The translations under genes were made by a program, and so were the position numbers. A DNA stretch of 64,000 nucleotides from Antedon mediterranea (Eukaryota; Echinodermata; Crinoidea; Comatulida; Antedonidae): positions 22,378,501-22,442,500 of the forward strand of contig NC_092672.1 in the NCBI RefSeq assembly GCF_964355755.1. Direction: 5' to 3'. Of the stretch, positions 55,353 through 64,000 are shown in pieces. The notes below the pieces were generated by a model. That model was given only the letters and a program-made list of their open reading frames with translations. It was not told where the DNA came from and searched no databases. Positions within the stretch are counted from its first letter, which is position 1, and every line of letters starts with the position of its first letter.

Positions 55353-55980
55353 GGCCCTGTTTCTGCTGCCAAGAATATACACACTGTATATGGTATATTT
55401 TATATGGTATTTTTTGTGGCAGCAGAAATTGGTCTCATAAAAAATATACTGTATAAACATGGAGCTATAAAATTAGTTTTTATAGCTCCATGGTATAAAT
55501 ATACCGCATCGATACCGTTATCTCTGATATTTTATCATATATTTCTTGCACCTTTCTGCTGCCTTATGAATATACCATCTATATTGTTCACCCATAATAC
55601 AAGGTTTGTTAAACATACCCTACTTAGAACAATTACTAAAATGTCACAGTGGACTGAAAATGTTAAGATATTTGCTCTATTTAAATGTGATAGAACCGAG
55701 GTTTCAGGGTAATAACTGGAGATGTGGAGTTTGGTTATCGTCAAAACAAGTGAACAGTAAGCAGTAAAAAACAGCAAACTGACCATGAACAATGACTGCA
55801 AGCAACACACAGGGTTTTCCGGACCCATAGGGGATTTTGAGGGATCGAACCATAGCTATCTATTCCTCAATCCATACAATCTCACAAAGTAGTTTTCAAA
55901 AGGAACGGGTCACCGAATTATAATTCTAATATATTATTACGGTATGTTTATGCCGTACATATTGTAGCAGAAACAGGGCC
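55353..55980. mobile_element. 628-bp MITE, Harbinger-like ends
   Basis: GGCCCTGTTTCTGCT (55353-55367) is inverted at 55966-55980. TAT flanks both sides and could be a 3-bp target duplication, which fits PIF/Harbinger elements. An internal 15-pair hairpin with arms CATGGAGCTATAAAA (55458-55472) and 55478-55492 has a five-base loop. It does not code for protein. Confidence 0.7.
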
Positions 55981-58855
55981 TATCTTACATTAATGGCTCA
56001 TTGGGATGACTAAAGGTTAGTATTAATAGTAATACCTAAGGGTAGACTCACAGCGTCAGGTTTGTTATCCAACATAAGGTAATCCGTGTCGATAAAAGTC
56101 AAGTGTTCAGACACAACGATCGACATTCCAATGCCCACATTTAAAACACTCTGATTAGGTCTAAGCAGATAGAACTATGCATACATTGATGACAAACACA
56201 TGATGGTTTACATTGTAAAGTTATAAATTTTATATTCATATAATGTTACCTTGAAAATATATTGATTTATACTACTCTTACTACTTACCACTTGCAGAAT
56301 TGCAATCTTGCTGTACAGGTATGCTGTTGGCCTGCTAATTGTGGTCGTGTCTTTTCATTTGTTAAAGTTAAAATCACTGGATTATCCTTATTAAATCTAC
56401 CCTCTCCTGCTAGGGTTATTAACGCCACTGGCGAGGCGTAACAGCTTCCTAACGCTAATCTGCAGCTTAGTTCACATACAAAAATATGTACACTGCTTAC
56501 ATAACGCCACTGTGAGTCTGAACATACCATGAGACACTGAACAGTACTATGTTTAAAAATAAATCAAAGACTCCAGCTGATATTACTCCTCCACATAAAA
56601 CTCCTAGAAAGTAGGAAGCCTTTTGTCCTCTTCCCTGACTGACTGAGCAGATATATATGATCTCTCCATTAATAATTTATATTGTAAACCTTATTATGTA
56701 AACAGAAATATCAATGAAAATTCTTCTTCACTAACAATTTTTTAAAGATATGCTACATTATTAGCAATTTATACCTAAATCCAGCCCTCAGTCTTAACCC
56801 TTTCCCAACATGCAATTCGTTTTATGAGGAGATTCACTACATTATTAGCAAATTACCCCCTAAATCCACCCTTTTCCAACATGGCTGTTGAAAAGGTGTG
56901 TCATCCAATGGAATAGTTTTATTGCCAGTATTGTATGTCTGTGGATTTCCATCTGAATTGACATAGCAGCAATCAATCATTTAATTAAGAAACCTTTGAT
57001 ATCAACAAACATATAAGCCAGTTTCGAAGTTACCTACTTCTATTCTAGTTGTAGTTAAATTGTTTCTACTGAATAATAATTTAAACGAAGCACAATCGGC
57101 CTATAAAATTAGAAGTAAAAAAAAACTAGAGGTGCCATTTATTATGAATTTCATGTGCGAGAGCATTTCCGGCCATCTAGAGGTGTCATTTAACAAAATT
57201 TGCTTTAAATCCCGCTCCCTTTTCAGATCCTGGCTAAGGCCCTGGACATTTGGGCAATCCCCTTAAGATAGTCCTGCTACCGCCCCTGTAAATAATTCTA
57301 AGCATGTGAAACAAAATACTGATTATTGATTATTTGAAAGTGGATAATTTAAAAACATAAAATATGTTGGTATCACATGGATGACACACACACAGAGTGA
57401 TATCACTTTGTTAGTTTTACTGTCTTGTGCTGCTATCTGTATCGTGGTATTCTAGCTTTAAAATTAAAAAAAATTAAGATAAAATGAGTTTAATATTTAT
57501 TATTGAAATGAGTATTTATTATTCAATTACATAATAAAAAAATAGTTTTGATAGCTGAATTCAATTAGCTTGGTGTTTATGAACATCTATTACTACATTA
57601 ATACATAACTTGCTTGCTCATCTTGATTGTGCTAAATAGTTATGCTAGGGTTTTATTTCTAGATTTTTCGTCCTCTTTTAATACTATACAATCAAATATT
57701 TTAATGAAATCAGTAAAATAGCTTATAGAATAATAGGAACTAAAGAGAACGCTAAAAATATTGTTAACAGTGCCATAAGTAAAAAGTAATTATGTCGGAT
57801 GAGTATCACCCTTCCTCATCATTACCTTGTCTTTAGTAAGTCAGGGCGTTTAGTGTACCCAAGATGGAAAACCAATAGGATGAGAAACTCGTTTCTCACT
57901 ACTGCAATGAGTCAATTCAATGAAACTTGGAAACATTGATCATTTTATGCTATATCTTTACACAAACCAATCTTGCTTGTATTTTGTATTTTAAACGATT
58001 TATTTTATCTGTATTTTACCAAATTTTAACATTTTTTAACTCATTTTTATATTTTTATGTGAATTTTTAACTTTAAACAAACAAAAATAATGTACATATT
58101 TTTCTGTATTTGACCATGAATAAATGAATACTAGGCCGGTAATTTGTTTAGGTTTATACCTAATTAGGCCTACTGTAATAATATTCAATTCAAATTGTTC
58201 TATCCTAATTATAGTTTTCAAAGTATTAAATACAAAATTACTAAAGAAATATAAAATGGAGACTGCTTTATTTGTTTTTATACATAAGCAATATTATAAT
58301 AATAATTTATCTGATACTCTAGAATATAAGTTTAAAGTTGATTATTTTAATAAAATATAATATTTTTGGCATCATATCGATTGCTTTATTCCGTGTTTCC
58401 AAGATAATTATATCAGTAACTCGGAATCTCGGAAGGTCAATTTTAAGTGTCCGTACAATAAAAAGAAGTTTGCTATTCATTTTGTATAACAAACACATGG
58501 AATATTTTAAAACACATTTTGTTTCTATTGTTCACTAATCGTTGTATATACTTTATTGTTTTATAGCATTGCTATGTTTTAATATTGTTGGTGTTCCACT
58601 TAGTGCTTTTTAACAATTAGGCTTAAATATAGTTGTTACTGTGTGCAAAACAATATCAGTTTTTTGTGGCAACAGTGTAAATTATATGCTCTAATTTAAA
58701 ATATAATCTTTAATGTGTGTTATTATCAATACATAATGCTATACATTATGTTTTTTTACGCTATGGTCATAAATTTCCATTTGAAACACTTTATGAAAAC
58801 AATAGTGTCTTGACCATTTTATTAAATTAATATTTTTTTAAACAGTATTTAATAG
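55981..58855. other. gene-free stretch
   Basis: It contains the 57130-57215 relative of 37765-37862. No other gene or repeat is recognised. Short frames (57060, 58124, 58338) have no motifs. Confidence 0.4.
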
Positions 58856-59216
58856 TTAAAGGTGTATTGTCCTCAAAATCATAAAAAATAAAGATTAATT
58901 AAATCAGATTTTGAATGTTATTTTGTAGGGTTTTATTAATAAAGTTAATTAATGTAATAACTTCCGTAGAAAAAAAACGAAAAATAATAATGTTTTCACT
59001 TATAAAATGACAATAAATGGTTAAATTTAACCAAAAAACCTTGGGTTGGCAGCCAATTTGAACATTTTTTCATTAAAATATTTAATTTGAATTTTTTTCA
59101 GGTAAATACATTTTTTTTTTGGTCAAAATGGATAACTATTATGTTACATAAAAATGGCACATTCAACAAAAATGTTATGAATAAATTTTTTTTATAGGGA
59201 GACATTACATCTTTGA
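58856..59216. mobile_element. 361-bp MITE, relative of 12847-13400
   Basis: The left end is TTAAAGGTGTATTGTCCTC. The right end is GGGAGACATTACATCTTTGA, inverted with several mismatches. The length differs from the 12.8-kb copy, so an internal deletion is likely. Confidence 0.55.
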
Positions 59217-59945
59217 CAAAAACACTTAAAATTTCACAAACCTTCAATTGTTCTTACAAATGATTTTGTATTTTAAAAGTGCAATTTTCACAAATTATTT
59301 TTTAGACAAGTCACTTAAAAAATGCCCTATGATCCCTGTGTATTATAATGATTAAAGATGCTAGTTGTACTGAATATTTTAGTATGTTTTATTCAACATT
59401 TTTAGTAATGCATTTTGCCATACTCTCTTTTATTGTCAACACACTACCAACTCCGTCCACCACCTCCTCCTCATTAAATAGAAGAAGAAGAAGAGCAATG
59501 ATATTAAAGGATGTAATATAGACCCATATTAGACCCATTTTTAGTTTGTAATTATTTTTTCCATAATACATTACAAGAGCCTATACATTTTATATTACAC
59601 AGTGCCCTCACTCATCATTTATTTTACTTACTGTTTATATTGTTAGCACTTTCAGTACCAGTGTACTGTTCAATAAAAACCCAAAAATCTGTACAAAATT
59701 TAATTTCATTTTGTTTAAAGCTTTTTTACAAAACACCTTTTAATTGAAATAGCATTTAAAATAAAAGAAAAACAATTACCAGCATTAAACTAGATGATGA
59801 TTTCATTTCATTATTCGGTCTATTTCAGTATATACATTAAAAAAAATTAAATTGGGGAGATGGTCAACCTAAGTGAACTTACATCACTGAGCTATACGGT
59901 AATATTTTTTGTCTTAGTCTAATTTGGCTTATATTCATTCATTTT

Positions 59946-60058
59946 TAGTCGCGTGCAAACGAGACTCTATAGCGCACTATGTTGGCTGGTAGGTCGGTCG
60001 GTAAACACTAACTCAAATTTGTGCATGTGACTGCAGCCATGTATATGGCCTTGTTAAT
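59946..60058 (-). repeat. short relative of the AGTCGCGTG element
   Basis: It holds TTAGTCGCGTG, GACTCTATAG, CACTATG and GGTCGGTCGG, and ends ATGGCCTTGTTAA. This is the reverse order of the end and flank words of 41401-42182. Confidence 0.65.
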
Positions 60059-60693
60059 CATCTATTTAAATAATAATAAATACAACATAGTACAAAACTG
60101 ACTCCAAATAACAAGAGGCAAGCCATGATTCAACGTTTTAAATCTACCCACTGTACAGTGTTTCATATTTTAGAACACGAATACCGGCTGCCCGCTATCC
60201 AGACAGATAACCACACCGGTTACAATACAACACGAACACAGCACTTTGGATCCGTACAATTTAATATGTAAAGCGGTTATATGGTAACTGAAACAATAAC
60301 AATAACAAATAAATAATAGAGCACGGGCACACAATACGCAAATCCCGGCTATGTGAAGTGTTACCTACAAACAGTACCACACCAGCCAATGCCGGCGAGA
60401 AAGCTATCATAAATAATAGGCCTATATGTACTAAGATAACAACGTACAGTAGTAATCTATCAAGATCAATTTTAGGTTAAGTTAAGTCGGTATATCGTAA
60501 TACATTATTATAAACTTAGCTACTTACAACAACTGTAAATGCACCAGCATCGCACGATACAATCCCTTGCATGATATGACGAATGTATAGTAATTCGTCC
60601 ACTAGAAATACGTATACCTAACGAGTCATTCGTGTGCTAGATACTATTCAAATGAGCCACGCTATACGGCGGCAGGTGCGCTAAGCCGGCACA
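60059..60693 (-). mobile_element. candidate 3' LTR of the BEL/Pao element
   Basis: On the minus strand, a purine run AAACGGGGAG (60694-60703) after the pol stop is followed at once by TGTGCCGGC, the expected polypurine tract then LTR start. The other LTR lies beyond the window, so the LTR's far end cannot be fixed and the left coordinate is a guess. Confidence 0.35.
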
Positions 60694-60815
60694 CTCCCCG
60701 TTTGGTATACAAAGTATACCACTACTTTAAAAAATTACATGAAAATATATTAATTATTGAACTAAAATTCTGCTTCTTAAAGGAATGAACATGATATTTT
60801 ACACCGTACAATCCT

Positions 60816-62756
60816 TCACTCCATATCTTCTACCGGAATCAGCAACACCAGTTCATGGCTTGGTCTAGAAAGCAGCTTGGTTGAACCATCTCGGCTCACT
60901 TTTAATTCCACCTTCCGCACCAATTTGTCACTACTTTCAAGAGTGCTTGTGACTCTTGCCATTGGCCAATTATTTTGATGAATTGCCCTTTCCTTCATTA
61001 GGACGAGGTCGCCCTCCTTCAGACATCGTCTTACACGATGCCATTTCCTTCTACCGTGTAGAAGGGGAAGATATTCTTTCTTCCACCTGGACCAAAACGT
61101 ATCGGCCAGGTATTGCACCCTCCGCCATTGCCTTCCAACTAAGTCGTTCTTGGTAAAACCGATACCAAGAGGGGCCCTCACGTGATTAGACTTTTGAGTC
61201 AAAATCATATTTGGTGTTAGCACATCAGGAGATTGTGGATCACTTGGTCTCGGCGTAAGCGGTCTTGAGTTCACAATCGCCGTAACTTCTGCCATAAGTG
61301 TCGTCAGAACCTCATGTAACAGCTGGATAGGTCCTAAGTCGGCAAACATATAATCTAGGATGCGTCTGCATATGCCAATCATCCTTTCTAATGTTCCGCC
61401 CATATGGGAGGAATGGGGAGGATTAAACAACCACTCACAGTTATTCTCTAAAAGGTATTTCTTGACTCCACCATCGGTGCTAAGTATACCAATCTCGTTA
61501 CACGCTCCCATGAAGTTTGTGCCACAGTCTGATTGAATCTGACCTACTGGTCCACGAATGGCAAGGAATCTCCGCAAGGCGTTGATGAAGCTTGACGTGT
61601 CCATAGACTCTGTAATCTCAATATGAATGGCGCGGCAAGACATACACGTAAACAGTACCGCCCAACGTTTTGCTCTCGCCATACCTCCTCTCGTTTTACG
61701 TGATGACACTATCCATGGTCCAAATACATCTAGGCCAACGTACGTAAAAGGGGGGGCCATGGACAAGCGCTCAGCTGGCAAGTCCGCCATCTTTTTACCC
61801 AGTTCCTTGCCTCTTCTCTTCCGGCACTTGATACACTTGCTAATTATACTGTCGACCCTTCGTTTCTCCGCCACAATCCAGTATCCAGCACTTCTAATAT
61901 CTCCTCGCGTGAAATGCTTTCCCTGATGTTGGACTTGTGCATGGTAATATTGAATGATTAAGTCGGAGACGTGATGTGACCCTCGTACAATTATCGGGTG
62001 TGTGTCCAGCTCTCCCATCCCAGCGTTCTTAAGACGACCGCCAACTCGGAGAAGTCCATTTCCGTCTATGAAAGGGTCCAACTTGATGAGTGCACTTGAC
62101 TTAGGCAGCGGATTACCACTCTCCAGAAACTCCAGCTCATCTGCAAAGACAGCGCGTTTGGTGGCGCCTATAACAATTCGGCTTGAGTCATCCAGTGTCG
62201 TAGATGATGCACATATGTCCCAACCTTTGCACCCATCTGGTTTGGTATGTCTGTGGGAAAATGAACGTGTTATATGAACCAAGTTAGAAACTGCTCGTAA
62301 AATTCTGAACCAACCAGAGAACCTTTGAAATCGCTCCGATCCAATCGTGGTGACTTTAGGTTTGGCCACCGTAGCGTACGTGTGAACCACTGGCCGAACT
62401 TCGGGATCTTCTTCTTGGACTGGATATTCGTCGGCTGAATTCAAGTGAAGATACTGGTTACGGAGAAACGCAGGACCAACCATCCATTCCGACAACGTCG
62501 GATCTGAGGCAGAAATGCCTCTCGAAGCAAGATCGGCTGGATTTTTCCCGGATTCGATGTATCGCCATTGGGCTGGTTGTGTGATTCTGATAATACGTTG
62601 TACTCTGTTGCTAACATATACATAAAATCGTCTTGTTTGATTTGAAATATATCCAAGTACCACACGGCTGTCCGAGTAAAAAACCATGCTGTCCAGTTTC
62701 AGGTCTAGTTCGTCTGCAATGAGCTCTGCTATGCCAGCGCCTAACACTCGGCACAC
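60816..62756 (-). CDS. BEL/Pao pol: RNase H end and integrase
   Basis: An open 646-codon frame. The start lies inside the pol ORF, and the first residues (GIAELIADELDL, YSDSRVVLGY) complete the RNase H-like domain. Next comes an integrase zinc-binding segment (HH...HAQVQHQG...CIKCRKRRG, about residues 260-315). The catalytic core has DVFGPW, then QSDCGTNF, then HSSHMGGTLERM, supplying the D-D-E residues. The BEL-type C-terminal domain is around KWHRVRRCLKEGDLVLMKE. The frame ends at a stop before the candidate LTR. Integrase inserts the element's cDNA. This half is uninterrupted, but it depends on the upstream frame, which is broken. Confidence 0.85.
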   Translation of the reverse strand: MCRVLGAGIAELIADELDLKLDSMVFYSDSRVVLGYISNQTRRFYVYVSNRVQRIIRITQPAQWRYIESGKNPADLASRGISASDPTLSEWMVGPAFLRNQYLHLNSADEYPVQEEDPEVRPVVHTYATVAKPKVTTIGSERFQRFSGWFRILRAVSNLVHITRSFSHRHTKPDGCKGWDICASSTTLDDSSRIVIGATKRAVFADELEFLESGNPLPKSSALIKLDPFIDGNGLLRVGGRLKNAGMGELDTHPIIVRGSHHVSDLIIQYYHAQVQHQGKHFTRGDIRSAGYWIVAEKRRVDSIISKCIKCRKRRGKELGKKMADLPAERLSMAPPFTYVGLDVFGPWIVSSRKTRGGMARAKRWAVLFTCMSCRAIHIEITESMDTSSFINALRRFLAIRGPVGQIQSDCGTNFMGACNEIGILSTDGGVKKYLLENNCEWLFNPPHSSHMGGTLERMIGICRRILDYMFADLGPIQLLHEVLTTLMAEVTAIVNSRPLTPRPSDPQSPDVLTPNMILTQKSNHVRAPLGIGFTKNDLVGRQWRRVQYLADTFWSRWKKEYLPLLHGRRKWHRVRRCLKEGDLVLMKERAIHQNNWPMARVTSTLESSDKLVRKVELKVSRDGSTKLLSRPSHELVLLIPVEDME

Positions 62757-63993
62757 AGTTCGAGCCTCGGCACCGTTGTTGCTTGTTTGGGTGCTAACTT
62801 CGCCTTCCCGAGAACAAAGCTTACGTAGACGTTTCCACTTTTGTCGGAAACCCGGAGATAGCTGACAGCACCGATAGCTTGGGTGGAAGCATCAACGAAC
62901 GTGTGTAGTTCCCGCCTGGTCGCTTCAGTAGTAGGAACAGGTGTATATGCACGAGGGATGCGCACCTCCGACAGGGTAGGTAACAAAAGCCGCCAGTTGC
63001 GCCATGTAGATAGTGTTTGCTGTGGTAAGAGATCATCCCAATCAAGTGAACTATCTCTTGTCATCTCACGCAACAGCCGCTTACCCTTGAGCACTCTGGA
63101 GTGGTATGTGCGCTATAAACATCTTATTATTATTATTATTATTACCCTCAATTAAAACTGGTGCGGCAATGCCAAAAGGGTCGTAGATGCTGTTGATTTC
63201 GGCTAATGCTCCTCGTTTGGTGAAGGGTCGCTCGACTGGACTAATCTTGAAGGTGAAGTCATCACGCTTAATGTCCCAATACACTCCCAGTGACCTTTGA
63301 ATGGGAGGTTCCTGTGATGTAAAGTCGAGATCCCGTAGATCTCCAGCGTGGTCTTCGCCTGGAAACGCATTCATCACCTCGAGGTTATTACATGCAATTT
63401 TGTGGAGTCTCAACTGACCGGTTAACAACATCGACTGTGTACGTTTCAACACATCAATGGAATCAGTTGGAGTTGGGAGGGACTTCAGGTTCCACAAACT
63501 TTCTGGCATCTTCGCCAAACCTTTTTGACGCAAATTGAGCAGTTTTGCGCAATCCGAATGTGGCAACAGCAGGCGACGGTGCGTTTCCAAATATATGAAC
63601 CTTCATTCTGTAATCCACAATATCACTTTCCGGGTCGTTATTCCTAAACCACAGGAATCTCAAGTAATCACGATGCTGTTCCTTCACATGGAAAGAATGA
63701 AACATTTGCTCTATATCTGCCATAAAGGCAACTGTATCTTCTCGAAACCTAATTAGAACGCCGATTAGGCTGTTGACGAGGTCGGGTCCGGTTATTAGCA
63801 CACTGTTTAGCGAAACACCCAGATATTCAGTACTTGAGTCGAACACGACGCGGATCTTGTCCGGCTTTTTCGGGTGGTACACTCCGAAATGTGGGAGGTA
63901 CCATCGTTCTTTGGGTAAGCAACCTGTAGTAACTTGCTCCGCATGACCCTTTACCAACATAATAGTCATAAACTGAAGATATTGCTGTTTCAT
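62741..63993 (-). pseudogene. BEL/Pao pol: reverse transcriptase half, broken
   Basis: It continues past the right edge. Three frames are needed: 63993-63463, 63590-63081 and 63094-62741. Seen: YLPHFGVYHPKKPDKIRVVF, FMADIEQMFHSF (first catalytic Asp) and FGNAPSPAVATFGLRKTA, then directly LKSLPTPTDSIDVLKRTQ. In Pao-type enzymes the F-Y-V-D-D motif sits between the last two, so it is deleted here near 63490. An insertion at 63088-63141 shifts the frame again, and another shift falls near 62757. RNase H residues FVDAST and LELCAE follow. It is not functional as read. Confidence 0.8.
63088..63141 (-). mobile_element. 54-bp (TAA)n insertion with 7-bp TSD in pol
   Basis: AGGGTAA (minus strand) occurs at 63142-63148 and 63081-63087, flanking an insert of TAA repeats followed by GATGTTTATAGCGCACATAC and CACTCCAGAGTGCTC. 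Removing the insert and one TSD makes the pol frame continuous at this point. It looks like the 3' end of a short retroposon. Confidence 0.75.
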
Positions 63994-64000
63994 CTTAGGC

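Noticed and set aside
56285-56530. Minus-strand 81-codon frame with several Cys residues
   Set aside because: It has no recognisable motif, splice context or conservation cue, and its length is within chance expectation.
61627-62277. Plus-strand frames of 91-99 codons within the BEL integrase region
   Set aside because: They are antisense to a clear 646-codon integrase frame with catalytic motifs.

Overview
This is an AT-rich, intron-rich animal nuclear segment. The evidence is GT-AG introns, exons each coding one 33-residue ankyrin repeat, non-LTR and BEL/Pao retroelements, tRNA-derived repeats, MITEs and minisatellites. The repeat style, the frequent short motif around AGGCCTA and the transposon families fit a marine invertebrate, perhaps an echinoderm or another basal deuterostome. 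That placement is inference. There are no operons, CRISPR arrays or rRNA genes.

Layout. 1-6.4 kb holds no gene and is full of diverged duplications. 6.45-12.42 kb holds a twelve-exon plus-strand gene. Its third exon resembles a ParB/sulfiredoxin-like domain. Its later exons resemble, weakly, the C-terminal half of a beta-class DNA amino-methyltransferase that has lost its signature residues. Three of its exons are each one base short of the phase their neighbours require. 12.5-18.4 kb is repeat territory: a tRNA-derived SINE, a 554-bp MITE, a palindrome-bearing satellite, a large inverted minisatellite and a 1.5-kb inverted-repeat element. 18.5-20.0 kb is a nested duplication carrying three tRNA-Val-like sequences. 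One duplicate contains a 5'-truncated LINE and the other is the matching empty site.

20.4-48.8 kb is a second plus-strand gene, an ankyrin-repeat protein. Five coding exons are visible, all separated by phase-0 introns. The introns carry a dead CR1/Rex1-like LINE (24.3-27.1 kb), several minisatellites, a 393-bp near-perfect direct repeat, a strong 64-nt hairpin, LINE fragments, a tandem pair of about 780-bp elements and a copy of a repeat with a hammerhead-like core. Its first coding exon with its splice donor is repeated in seven tandem copies. The gene may continue beyond the last exon seen.

51.14-54.97 kb is a DNA transposon with 17-bp terminal inverted repeats, seven GC-rich subterminal motifs and a broken, intron-containing transposase with a DDE-like triad. 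It is followed by a 628-bp Harbinger-like MITE. The right end (60.8-64.0 kb, minus strand) is a BEL/Pao pol gene running off the window. Its integrase half is open, but the reverse-transcriptase half is broken, lacks the expected YVDD segment and carries a 54-bp insertion with a 7-bp target-site duplication.

The best candidates for something little described are the ParB-like gene and the DDE element with GC-rich subterminal motifs. No database search could be run, so all family names rest on motifs read by eye.
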